Shown here: positions 35,458 through 46,725 of the stretch, piece after piece
Position numbering within the stretch: position 1 is the first letter of the stretch
Layout of the letters: each line of letters starts with the position of its first letter
Assembly (NCBI GenBank): GCA_020466095.1
Contig: CM035807.1
Coordinates: 28,578,665 to 28,642,664 of the forward strand
From: Chlorops oryzae
Lineage: Eukaryota > Arthropoda > Insecta > Diptera > Chloropidae
DNA: 64,000 bases
Direction: 5' to 3'
Program-made: the position numbers and the translations under genes
The notes under the pieces: model-generated
What the model was told of the DNA's origin: nothing
Seen by the model: the letters and a program-made list of their open reading frames with translations, nothing else
Database searches by the model: none

Positions 35458-35747
35458 ACTCAGCTTTCCTAGCTGATCGTCTACTCGGTGGGTGCACTCC
35501 ATGCACCCTTGCAATCCACGCACATCCATAAACTCAGCTTTCCTAGCTGATCGTCTACTCGGTGGGTGCACTCCATGCACCCTTGCAATCCACGCACATT
35601 AATAAACTCAGCTTTCCTAGCTGATCGTCTACTCGGTGGGTGCACTCCATGCACCCTTGCAATCCACGCACATTCATAAACTCAGCTTTCCTAGCTGATC
35701 GTCATCTCGGTGGGTGCACTCCATGCACCCTTGAAATCCACGCACAG
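35437..35747 (+). repeat. 74-bp tandem repeat at the 3' end of the Jockey element
   Basis: Four units of exactly 74 bases start at 35437, 35511, 35585 and 35659, and a partial fifth starts at 35733. They overlap the last codons of ORF2. Each unit contains two potential hairpins: CAGCT-ttcct-AGCTG (35461-35475 in the first unit) and GGGTGCA-ctcca-TGCACCC (35490-35508). Copies are nearly identical. Confidence 0.95.
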
Positions 35748-36003
35748 CCTAGCTGCTTAAATCTTCATTTCCGCACCGCCAATATTACACGTGTTTCTTC
35801 ACACATCAGCAAAGCCCAGTTTTCGGTATCCGAGGCCCGCAATGAACTTATTACTAAGTCATAATCTTTTCAATTAAAAAAATGCTTTGTGATTTGTAAT
35901 ATTGTCCAATTAGGTGTAAGATTTAAAAACTTATTGCTAGACTCCTATATTAGAGGAGTGATCCAATAAATAATAAAACGTTTTAAAAAAAAAATTTAAC
36001 ACA

Positions 36004-37808
36004 CAGAATTAATCAACAAAATTTTACGGATGTATTTCAAGATGAGGGGCTTTCTCCAGTTCTGTCAGAAATCAAACAGAAATGGAAAACTTCATACATA
36101 ACATATAACAAAAAAAAATAAAAACTTCAAAAATTTCTAATTCATTTTTGCAGCGGTTTTTATATGAAGTTTTTCATTTCTGACAGCGCTGCACTCTTAA
36201 AAATATTTCCTTCAATTATAGTAGGAAACAGGTTACCTTCTATTATAAACGTAAGTTTACACACCAAATTAATTTTCAACCTCAAATGTGTAAAATTATG
36301 CATTAGATGTGAATTAAAGGAATCCTTCCCTGTGTATTTTAAACATACATTATGTAAAATTTGGCCTTTTTCCCGCAAAATTAAATATTCATAATAATAA
36401 AATTACTAAAGGTGTGTAAAATTAGTATTTTTATAGTAAACCTAAACATTCATTGATTAAATGTGCGCATTTTATGTAAATATACATTACGCATGTGCAA
36501 AATTACACAAAAATTACCATTTACACATTTTTGGCACAAAAGTAAACATAGAGAGAGAGCCCCATAATCTTAAAAAAGCCGCGATTAAATGAAGGTGTTT
36601 TCAAATACTTTTGATTTGTTTTTGATTATTTTTTTACCTCGACAGGTGATAATTATTTCTAAATATTGCTCTGCAATTTCAATTTTTATCTTCGATTGTT
36701 TTGAGTGATTTTTTCTTTCTCTTTTGCCGGTATAACTTTAAGCCGAATGCGATATTACTTAACTCAATTCTCTTTTGGAAGATTTATGCTGATTCCCAAA
36801 GAGTAATTTTTTTTTGTTATATTTTTTCATACCAATAGACATTCCTTCGAATCAAATATGCGCTCGTTTTTTGATCAGAAGTGATACTTTTGTAAGGAGA
36901 AAATGGAATTCTAGCCGCCGCTCTCCCTAAGGAGTTAAATTCATTCTTCTGTAGTTTTCACGTATACGTATATTAATGATTAAATTATGTGAAAGCCAAT
37001 CCTAATTTTTGGTTGCAGCATAATCGATCATCTTTTTTTAAACGCTTCGAAAGACGAGGCTTTGGTGAAATGAATTTTTAAAAATAATTAAAAATAATCA
37101 AAAATGAATCGCCATTGATTTTTAGATTATTTACCATGTGATTTAAACCTCGAGTAGCGTACCACAATGTCGTGCTTTAAATGTGAGTTTTTTTTTGTGT
37201 AAAAACTATCAAATCAGTTTTTATCAGATTCTTCAATTTAGTGGGGAAAAAAATGCAAATTCAAGTAAGCAAAACTTTTTTCGAAATTACGACTCGCCAA
37301 TTAGCAATTTATTGAAGCGACATTGTTCACAGGGCATTTTATTTCGAGTCGTATCGAAATTCATTCGCTTTGTACAAGAAAAGTGTTTCATGGTTTTCAG
37401 TAAATTTTTGAAAACTTTGATCATTTCAGATTATTTATTAAAGAGAAAACATTGATAGTTAAATTTTAGTCATTTATTTAAAAAATTAAAATCCTTAAAC
37501 TGTTCTAAAATAATGAATCTCACTGAGTTGCTGCCTATCGAATTCAAATCGGGTGACTTTCAATCAAAAGCGAAAGCTTGTACACATTTTTCTCGAATTC
37601 AAATCCCGTTTTTAGCCGTTTTTTAAATAAAATCTTTTAGCGTTCAAGAATATTGTATGGGGGCGTTATTTTCTCTTCCCGGCGCGTCCATAGCCATCAA
37701 ACCAACTTTGTCGACGTTTATTTCCCGCGTTATATGAACGGCGAATATGTTACCTACACATCGAATATATGACGAATGTGGTGCTATGTCGCGACGTTTG
37801 AAATTAAA
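36004..37808. other. Gene-poor AT-rich stretch
   Basis: No gene recognised. The word ACACATTT/GTGTAAAATTA recurs around 36240-36540, suggesting an old repeat, but no unit could be defined. Confidence 0.4.
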
Positions 37809-38041
37809 ATATGGGCATTTCCCGACAAAGTAACGTTCTTGTCGCGTCCGTAATAATGTATCTAATTGACATTCGGATCTGCTAAGGATGATTTTGATAA
37901 ATTTTAACGACCCTATGAGCTACACGAAAGTGCATTCAAACTTTAACATTTATCAAAATCATTCTTAGCAGATCCGAATGGCAATTAGATACATTATTAC
38001 GGACGCGACAAGAACGTTACTTTGTCTGGAAATGCCCATAT
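37809..38041. repeat. Near-perfect 233-bp inverted repeat (hairpin element)
   Basis: The arms at about 37809-37907 and 37941-38041 are complementary with only a few mismatches. They run from ATATGGGCATTTCC through GTCGCGTCCGTAATAATGT and GATCTGC to ATTTTGATAAA, around a short loop centred at 37925. The outer ends read ATATGGGCATTTCC and GGAAATGCCCATAT. It could be a MITE or a transcribed hairpin. No clear target duplication. Confidence 0.85.
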
Positions 38042-41000
38042 GCATAATCAATTTAAAAGACGTTATCATTTCAAAAAAATTTATTTTTCAAACTGGTCAC
38101 ATAAGAACAACCCCTTAAAAGATCGGCCCTTAGATTTGACTTTACCAAAAGGATAAGCTTGTTCATTGAGTTCACAAGATTATAAATGGAAATAGAGACT
38201 ATTAAAATCTAAATTGACTTAAGAATTCGTTTAATTTTTCTATTTATTCGAAATATTTCTGCTAGTTACGTTCAATAAAGACTTTATTGGGACCCTTTTT
38301 AGCTTCGTTTGCACAATTTCCTTTCGCATCCATTTTCTAACATTCATTGTCCTCACTAAAAAGTTATATCAATCTTGATCAGGAACGCCATAATGAAGCC
38401 AACCGAGTTACACAAATAGGCCAAAGAAGTCAGCGTTTTATCGCAATGGAAGGTGTCAATGGGTGTAATTTGTCTTTCAACAAGTCTCTTTATATGCGCA
38501 GAAGGTCGTTTTACTGCAGCATAAGGTGTTGTTTCGAAACGAAAATTCGACATTCTCGAATGAAAAATGCCGTTAAGTCACTCGAAAAAGCAGGTATATC
38601 GAACACTTATGCGAATGATTGCTCCTAAAGGCTTAGCAATAAATCTTAAAGTCAAATTCTGGAGCAGGAACGAAAACAAACGCCAAATAGAAAGGTTCAA
38701 TGCCAAGCTTTTCTGTGGTCCTGAAAATGTAAGCATGTGCAAAACTTTGCTCTGCGTGGAAAATTCACACAAATTTTATTAAAGAACAATAGCAGAAAAT
38801 AATTAATATTTCGTAAATGTTATACATAAATGTAAGATACCGAGCAAATCTCTTTCTTCTTCCGCAATATATGAGACAACGGCAGGCTGGCGGAGATAGA
38901 AAAATTGAACGATAAAATGAAAGATACGAATGAAAGAATATGGGAAATTAAAAAGAAAATACCTCAATTCACAGAATCAATATGAAAATGCACGGACCGA
39001 CGATTAACTTTGATGGGTCAGCGAAAGCAACTGTGGAAGCTTCTATAAAAAGCTCTATTGCTAAATCCATTCGAATAGAGCAGACTTATTTTAAGCTTCA
39101 AAGCCGTCGAACAAGTATGAATTTCGATCTAGACTCTTGAATTTACGAGAAAAAAAAGCAAATCATTTAATGGCTTCCATGGAGTGTCAGATCCCAGAGT
39201 TGGAAAGGACGAAAAATTACCCCCTCTAGAAGGCAATTCGCTTGTCTAATTAGTTTGATTTTGGTTGACCTTACTTAAAGCAATTCTCAAAATTGACCAA
39301 AGGATTTCTTTTTGTCAGACTAAATTGACTTTGACACCCTTACATGTGGTCATATCTCTAAAGTATTAAAATTAGCCACAGTGCCTATAGGCCGCAAGTA
39401 AAGTTGATTGTTTGGATTGTTTAATTGGATTTCCCCAGGATTTGATGCGCCACATTCCATTCTCGTCCAATCTCGTCCATCATCATCAAGAATCACCTAA
39501 AGTGGATTTCACTCCGATGTGGGAAACTTAAAAATTGAGTCAATATTTAATCAACTTATTGGAGTTGTTTGGCAGGATGTTGCGGAGCACATAATGGAAA
39601 TTGGAGGCAATTAGTTAAACGAGCTTTTACTTTTACAAAAAGAATTTCCCCGTTGGATTAAATGCCCCATAAACAGAAGAATTTTCTGCAAGCATCTGAA
39701 ATTGCAGCGCTGCGAAATGACAGAATCGCGCATTAAGTTAAAAGCAAACGCGAAGCGACATGCTTTTAAATAAAAAAATAAAACTATCACAACGCACCGG
39801 TTTGCAATTTTTTAATGGAAAGATCGCGTATTAAATGAATTAAAAGATTGATATAAAATGAAAGATATGCCAAGTGTGTGAAGTTGATTTTTTCATCGAA
39901 ACTTTATTTTTAGAATGGACGGACAGTGGTTCTGGGTGCGATTGAGTGACGATAAGAATCGGCTTTCATTGTTCAGATCAATTTACCCTAAATATCTATT
40001 TTTCTATTGGGGAAGAGACAGAGATTAATTTGTGGTTCGTTTGCTTATGCGGGCGAGAATATTAGAGTATCAAGTTCGGTGTGTCTTCTTAAATTCGTTT
40101 ATGAGAAGAAAAAACGCCACAATTTGACTCCACTGTGCATCATTTCACCGTAAACAGGTCGCTGCATGAGTTCCGCTAAATTCTTGAGGGAGCTTAAACT
40201 CTAATGGGAACATGACTGGATTAGAAGAGAAGATGCCACGAACGATGTTGATTCCACATGGAGATAATATACACAAGACATTATTATGTTCTCTAGGAAA
40301 TCCGCTTAATTTTATTAATAATAAATACATGGATTTTTCTTTGAAAAGCTTTTAAGAATCAATTATGAATTAATTGCATCGGGTAAATTTATATTCAGAG
40401 CTTTTTTTCCCTCGTTTTAGATTGATTTGCAAATTATATTCTAGCTGATAATAAATAATTCCCAGAATTTAGTGATGAATAAAAATCGGTAGCAATTATT
40501 TTATTAAAATAAATGGTATTAACTTAAGTGCTATTAAGTTAAAAGCAGATGGATGTAAATTTATTTTTCTCCATTAAAAATTGAATTTCTTTTGCAAAAA
40601 TAGCTTAGAATAATTCATTATTGTAGTTTTTTAAAGAAATCAAAAACAAACATTATTGTTTTCGGTACATACGTACCGACTAGGCATGGGCAAACGGCTT
40701 TTGATAATATAGCCGTAAATCATGTTGGGCATAAGTCATTGTGTGGAAATACTTATGTGCTTTGTTTAACTTGGTCAAATATCAAAAAGCTTTTTTCAAA
40801 TTTATCATTAAAAATTTCACAGAAATTTTTTTTTTTTTTTTTTTGTTGATTGTAAATGTAACAATGAGGTTCTACAAAAGAGTCATTTGGTCACATGGCG
40901 CATGGATACACCATTTATACTTGTTTTTTTCCCCCAAATATATTGTGAACTTCTTTAGGCGACTGAATGCGTAATTGGTTTGGCTTTTTCAAAGTTTCTT

Positions 41001-41423
41001 GTCCATCTTACATGTAAAAGCTAAGCAGTATAGAATTCATGATAATCCTTATTCAATAAAATTTTTATACATTCTGCTTGAGAGAATCTTAGATTCTTAA
41101 AGGATTTGCTTTTATCTATTTCTTTAAGCTCTAACCCCATAATTCATAAAAAATTGTAATAGGTTTATAAAGGATTTATAAGGCGGATAGTCTAAAATGT
41201 TATTCATAAACGCACTGTTAGGATAAAACAGATTTATAAAGGCTTTTTATTGTAGCGATATTTATAGTGCTGTGTAAGCTTCTATTGGCCTTTTATAAAA
41301 TACAGATAAAAATCTTAATTTTATTATGCTTTTTATTTCGTCTAAATCGGACAAGTTATACTCGTTTGAAGTTGAGAAACAATTGCCTCAATATTAATTT
41401 TATTATGCTCATTATATACATAT
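38042..41423. other. Gene-poor AT-rich stretch
   Basis: No gene recognised. Open frames near 38350-38780 on both strands are shadows of each other with no domain. A 16-base palindrome CGGTACATACGTACCG lies near 40663. Confidence 0.4.
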
Positions 41424-43292
41424 CGCACCCTTGCTCCTAAACTGGCACAATTCAAAATTTTCCAAAATCGACTTTTTTCCATATATCAAGTCATTATGCA
41501 TATCTTTAACTACTGCAAAAATTTCATTCGCATTACTATGTTCCTAAACTCAAAAAATAACTATATGCCAGTTTTGATGTAATTTGCACTACCTCTTCAG
41601 TTTGACTTAAAGAGTAATATTTTGAATTATGCCAAGGTGTCTTTGCAAAGTAGATAGACTTTGTTGCACATAAAGTGAACTAATTTAAAATGTGCCACTT
41701 TCGCGCAACTAAATGATCACATTTGTGGTGTACCATTATGAATTGTGCTGATTTAGTCGCAAAAAGTGGTTTCATTTGACTGTTCTATTATAAGTTATGC
41801 CATTATAGATCAAATAATACCGATTGACATAAGTGTTTCAAAAATTATTTGTTTTAAAGCAAAAATCAAACTACCATTAAGTTATATTGCGACTAGATAC
41901 TTGTTTTTTTTATATTTCCTGAATGGTTTTTTTAAAACATTGCATTTCTTTTATTGATTTCAGTGGCTAGTTGGCTTTTAAAAAATTTTGAGTTGTGCCA
42001 CCTTAACTACAAAAATTAGAGTTCTTTTTCAAATTGTGCCGCTTTAACTACAATAATTCGAGTTCTTTTTTAAGTTGTGCCTTTTTAACTACAAAAATTA
42101 GAGTTCTTTTTTAAATTGTGCCTTTTTAACTACAATAATTCGAGTTCTTTTTCAAATTGTGCCGCTCTTACTACAATAATTCGAGTTCTTTTTTAAATTG
42201 TGCCACTTTAGCTACAATAATTCAAGTTCTTTTTTAAATTGTGCCACTTTAGCTACAATAATTCGTGCTCTTTTTTAAGTTGTGCTTTTTAACTGCGAAA
42301 ATTAAAATTTTGGAAGTTTTATGCTGCTTACAGACTGTTGCATTTAACTGACTTACTTTGATTCATATTATAAAAATGTAATAAATGATTAGTTCTATAT
42401 ATAAGCAAAATGTTTATTTATAATGTTGTTCTTTCTCAGTTTTTGCAGGTAATAATAATGCTGCTTTTAAATACAAATCTGAATTGAGTACCAAAAAAGA
42501 AAGTGTTGCAAAATGAAATAGCTAAACTCATGATTTTATTTATGCATTAAAGAGGGTTAAATTCAGGTTAAATGCAGCGATAAATTAAGTTAAATGCAAC
42601 AGTCTGTAAGCAGCATAAAACTTCCAAAATTTTAATTTTCGCAGTTAAAAAGCACAACTTAAAAAAGAACTCGAATTATTGTAGTTAAAAAGGCACCATT
42701 TGGAAAAGAACTCGAATTATTGTAGTTAAAAAGGCACAATTTAAAAAAGAACTCGAATTATTGTAGCTAAAGTGGCACAATTTGCAAAAGAACTCGAACT
42801 GTTGTAGTTAAAGAGGCACAAAGGTTTCATATCACCAAATTCTTCGCAAAATAGAAAACAAAATTGAAAAATATAAAGTAGGTATAGAATGTCCTTTAAT
42901 AATTATACCATAACATGGTGTGATTTGGTCAGAACCATCAATTTTATTTAGTCTATGCTTGTTTTTTTTACTGTATTGCAAGGCTTCGGTACATTTATTA
43001 AATAATTTTAAGAATAAACATTTTTTTGCAGTTAAAGGGGCACAATTTAAGTTGAGACAGTGATTTTGACAAAAAAATGACGTTAAAATGGCACAATTCA
43101 AAATAGGCTTGTATTTCCACAGACGTAGGTCGAAATAAAAAACAAAAAAACGAAAATTTCTCTTTAATGGACCTCCTCACTAGTGTAACACTTTTTTCCT
43201 TCCGTACTTCACCAAGTCTTCTATAAACTGTTTTTTGCTTCTACTGAAAATTTGATTTTTTTGAATTGTGCCAGTTTAGGAGCAAGGGTGCG
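41424..43292. mobile_element. Foldback-type element, 1869 bp
   Basis: The termini are inverted repeats: CGCACCCTTGCTCCTAAACT at the left and its exact complement at the right. Long arms extend inward to about 42350 and 42590, around a central loop of about 240 bases. Each arm carries a tandem array of a unit of about 41 bases (pattern AATTGTGCC.CTTTAACTACAATAATTCGAGTTCTTTTT): about eight copies on the left (41990-42290) and about four on the right in inverse orientation (42644-42822). Long inverted repeats built of short tandem repeats are the signature of Drosophila FB-like foldback elements. No transposase gene is present. Confidence 0.85.
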
Positions 43293-43300
43293 ATATATAT

Positions 43301-43547
43301 CTGTGGTCATATGGAAGAGTAGCTTAAGTCGACTTAAGCTCAAAATGAGTTATAATTACCACTGAATTCCTTTCAAAGAAGCGCATCATTAGGTAAAACC
43401 CTCGTCCCCCTAACATTCTTCTGAAAGAAGTTATTCAAGAAACAAAATTCCGTTTAACATGGGAAGGTATACGAAATATAAAACTTTAAAGCGCTTTTTC
43501 TCGAAACAGCATATTTCGACTTAAGCTACTCTTCCATATGACCACAG
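43301..43547. mobile_element. MITE, 247 bp, beside the foldback element
   Basis: About 32 terminal bases are identical inverted repeats (outer end CTGTGGTCATATGGAAGAGT). AT repeats (ATATAT) flank both sides, possibly a target duplication. It is noncoding. It sits 8 bases from the right end of the foldback element. Confidence 0.8.
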
Positions 43548-43659
43548 ATATATTACTCATTCAAATCAACAGAGGCTCGGTATGGCCAATCGTGTGTGTT
43601 TGCTGATATCACGATGCACTTCATTCCATTTTACCTGCGTTTAGGTAAAGCTTAGTGTT

Positions 43660-43694
43660 TCAGTCTCGTCTTGTACGCGCGGTAGTGCGGTCGT
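43660..43694 (+). promoter_or_regulatory. Predicted Inr + DPE core promoter
   Basis: TCAGTC at 43660-43665 matches the fly initiator with A+1 at 43662. At exactly +28 to +33 (43689-43694) lies GGTCGT, a full match to the DPE consensus RGWYVT. There is no TATA box at -30. The downstream sequence has the look of a fly 5' untranslated region. Position and spacing make a genuine TATA-less transcription start plausible; the gene it serves lies beyond what I can recognise. Confidence 0.5.
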
Positions 43695-43889
43695 CGGTTT
43701 TCGGGAGTTGCGAATCGCGGAGTAATCGGTTTGATTAGTGTGCTAGGCAAGTGATATCGTTTTTATGCCTTAGTATGAGTGCATAGTGCTCTTTGCTTGG
43801 CGAAGTGTAGTGTAGTGAAGTGAAGAAAAGTAAAGAGAAGTCGTTGTTTTGTACGTTTCGAAAAGCATCGTTGACAATATGTTGATGAG
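43662..43889 (+). other. Predicted first exon with start codon and splice donor
   Basis: Downstream of the predicted promoter, GC-richer sequence leads to ATG at 43879 (context GACAATATG). This is followed after MLM and two more bases by ATGAG|GTGAGT, a consensus splice donor at 43890. This would be a noncoding-rich first exon with four codons started before a long intron. The next exon cannot be placed; it may lie past the second gap or outside the window. It is an inference from signals only. Confidence 0.4.
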
Positions 43890-44132
43890 GTGAGTCACTT
43901 TTTTTTCGAATTTCCGTTAATCCTGTCGCAATTCATGCAAATCATTGTTAGTAGAGAGGCAATTGAGAGAATTTGTTCTCTCATGTTTTCTATATCTGCT
44001 GTGGTCAAACCGCTTTGTCGTTTTTTTTATTAGTATTTTAGCATTTTGGTGTACACAAACAACTTCTCATATTGTTAGTCGTTAATTTATCATGATTCAT
44101 GAAAAACAACGCTTTGTGGCATGGCATGAGTT

Positions 44133-44232
44133 NNNNNNNNNNNNNNNNNNNNNNNNNNNNNNNNNNNNNNNNNNNNNNNNNNNNNNNNNNNNNNNNNNNN
44201 NNNNNNNNNNNNNNNNNNNNNNNNNNNNNNNN
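44133..44232. other. Assembly gap (100 N)
   Basis: Exactly 100 N, a placeholder of unknown real length. It lies within the presumed first intron of the gene predicted at 43.66 kb. Confidence 0.99.
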
Positions 44233-44499
44233 AATCGGCTGCAATGATGTATGTAATCGTATCGAATTATATACATAATTGCGTCTAATTAAATTTGTGA
44301 TCCCCTGCAATTTAAAATACATTCTATATAGCAATATAAAAAGGGGCATTCTCCACGATTGGGCGGAATATATTTCACCACGTCATATTCGTAGTCCACC
44401 TGCCGCTTGGAGTGCCTAAGGATTTTAAAAATTCAAACACGTTATATACGATCGAAATTATAAACCATTTGAGAAATATAAGAACAAACTGTAAAATAA

Positions 44500-44752
44500 A
44501 TACAATCATATATATAATTGCATCAATGCTTTAAATTGTAAAAGTAATCAGATGTAATTACATATGTATTCAAAACGCAATTACATATATGATAAATTTA
44601 AATGCAATTATATAAGTAATTGAGTAATTGAGTATTTTTCATTTTCTAATTATATTGTAATTGGCTCCAATTAATAATGCAATCGGGGCAAGGCGCCAAT
44701 CACATATGTAATTGGTTCCAATTATATTTCGGGAACTTATTTCTCTCCGTGT
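44500..44752. repeat. AATTAC-rich repeat ending TTTCTCTCCGTGTA
   Basis: Many variants of (G/C)CAATTA(C/T)ATAT and ATTGGTTCCAATTA recur here, several of them palindromic. The stretch ends in TTTCTCTCCGTGTA, which looks like a transposon terminus. The opposite end was not found and may be in the gap. Confidence 0.35.
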
Positions 44753-44794
44753 ATCAAAGAACATTGTGCGTTGGACTGGGAGCTCGGTGCATAC

Positions 44795-45369
44795 TAGGGA
44801 TGCCAATCCCGGGATCCCGGGATTTTGCCCTTTTTTTCATCCCGAAAATCCCGAGATCACTGGATGTAAGTCCCGGGATACATTTCTTTTCTTTCACATT
44901 CAAACCTAAGCTAACCTAAGCAAACCTAAACTTAACAAAATCCCTTTGTAATGAAGTGACATTTGATCTAAAGTAGAACACGCATGCAACACTTATTTAT
45001 GCAAGATAAACAGCTGACTCTATGTTCAGTTAAGCTTGTACCGCGCTGTCCAAATTTGAAGAAAGTCCATATTTATCCGACCATGAGCATTTACAGTAGA
45101 ACATCATGTAAGTTGCAACTCAAAAAAATTTCTTACGTATTTGACCATGTTTGACTCCATTTCGAAAAACGACGCTACAATTTATAAGGACTCAATATCG
45201 AAAGAGTCAAAAAAAATTAAAGCCGTACCATGAGAAATGGCAAATTATTGGATGTTCCTTTTGAAGTACATATGCGATTCAATTCCGGGATTAGTCTCGA
45301 AAATCCCGGGATTTTTTTTAAGATCCCGAAATCCCGGGATTACAAAAAAGACGAAAATTGGCATCCCTA
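44795..45369. mobile_element. hAT-type MITE, 575 bp
   Basis: The ends TAGGGATGCCAAT and ATTGGCATCCCTA are perfect inverted repeats. They are followed inward by repeated CCCGGGAT words, giving strongly palindromic subterminal regions. Flanking 8-base sequences GTGCATAC (44787-44794) and GTCCATAC (45370-45377) match at 7 of 8, consistent with a hAT target duplication. The interior is AT-rich with no transposase. Confidence 0.85.
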
Positions 45370-45469
45370 GTCCATACGATGGAAAAGAATTGCGCAAGTT
45401 ACGCAAATCTTTCCAGGAGGAAAATTTATTTAAAAAGACTGCTACGAAGTAAATACATATGTATGTACA

Positions 45470-46546
45470 GCTGTGAGCTGTCCTTTAAAATTCATAACTC
45501 AAATTTAAAATAACTTTCCCTCTTTAATTAAATATGCCAACTTAAGGCAAAAGACTTTAAAAATTACTTAACGAAAAAACAAAAGCCAAAATTTCCATAG
45601 ACGATGTCACAAAAAAAGTGACTCGAATTTCGCAAAAGAGCGAGAGTGAGAGAAAGGGGCGAACAGAGAAACTTTTCATGCTTCATGGAACACGAAATTC
45701 CGTGAAAAGGTGGAAAAAACTTCATTGCCAAACTTAATGTGATGCGCATCGAATTTAAATGCAAACCGCAATTGAACTGTTCGCTGATTTCGACTGAATT
45801 TACAATAGAGCACTGGAATAAATTATAATTTTCACACAATCATTTTACTCTGGATCTGCACTAAAGTTGGGAAACTGCACTGACCTAGAACTGTTTCGCA
45901 CAGCGGAAGCTCACATCGACTTGCTCCACGATTGCACGAATGAAGCTTATCCCTCCCCCAAAAAAAGGAAAGAAAAAACATGAAAATGAGATAAACTGCT
46001 TCAAAACGGAACGCAGATATCCATTCCGAATCGGAGTAGATTTCAATGTATGAAAATTTGCATGTCATTCTGCCATTCAAAAAAAAAAAAGGATCTCCTG
46101 AAGCCATCACAGAAAGTTTAGCATTCAGAATACCAATTGAACTGCATATAAGGCACCCTGAACGTGCACAGCCTGCTTAACACAAAGGTTTACATCCTAT
46201 TCGGGTCGATTAGTGAAAAAAAGTATTCCCTTTTTTGAATTTTTCTGTAAGCCTTTCGGTTTTAATATTATATAAACATTGTGACACATGAAATGCTCAA
46301 CATCAAGGAACAAAGGTAGATCCAGGATAGAGAGAAAGAGTGGGGTATTTTTTCAACGTAAGCTTTTTGCTTAGATGCAAATATGTAAACAATTTAAGTC
46401 CCTAAGCATCGTCTTTTGATACTCTGTAAAAAGAAAAATTTTTAGAAAAATTGGTTAATTCTCATCTGTACCTATGATGAAAAATCGCCAGAAAAACTGT
46501 ACGTAAGTAATCGAAATATCGAAACATCAATGACGACCATTGGAAC
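45470..46546. other. Intergenic, no gene recognised
   Basis: AT-rich, with purine tracts and poly(A) near 45958 and 46080. No coding or repeat feature I can support. A TATA-like GCATATAAGG lies near 46144, but no transcript can be tied to it. Confidence 0.4.
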
Positions 46547-46658
46547 AAACGAAATAATTCCATCTGATTGTCAACGCTAATGACAGTGTTAATAACTCAA
46601 ATGTGACACAAAAAATTACTTCGCTTTTCATGCTTTTAAAAATCGATTTCGGCCACTG
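46547..46658 (+). promoter_or_regulatory. Shared upstream block of DUF1091 gene 1
   Basis: A 112-base block ending 67 bases before the ATG is repeated at 49141-49252 upstream of gene 2, with a single difference (C or G at the position after AAATAATT). This identity exceeds that of the coding exons, so it probably holds shared promoter elements or marks a recent conversion tract. Confidence 0.6.
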
Positions 46659-46725
46659 ATGTCCAGTGAAAATATTGCTCAACGCTTCCAGTTTCGAATT
46701 TTCGGAAGCATTTTATGGAGCAGCT

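Larger units (their letters stand above)
33186..35992 (+). mobile_element. Jockey-clade non-LTR retrotransposon, 5'-truncated
   Basis: An 11-base target duplication AATTTAACACA flanks the element (33175-33185 and 35993-36003). The 5' end is truncated within the endonuclease; the 3' end has a poly(A) run with AATAAA signals at 35965 and 35972. The protein motifs (NPKGQQLYK..., DLSSDHSPV, SYRPISLLPCLSKLFEKLL, FADDTAV) match Jockey-clade elements. The clean duplication and few defects suggest a fairly recent insertion. It is dead on arrival because the promoter, ORF1 and half of the endonuclease are missing. Confidence 0.93.

Noticed and set aside
44677..44919. An 80-codon frame across the left end of the hAT MITE
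   Set aside because: Most of it is translation of the AATTAC-rich repeat and the CCCGGGAT-rich terminal repeat.
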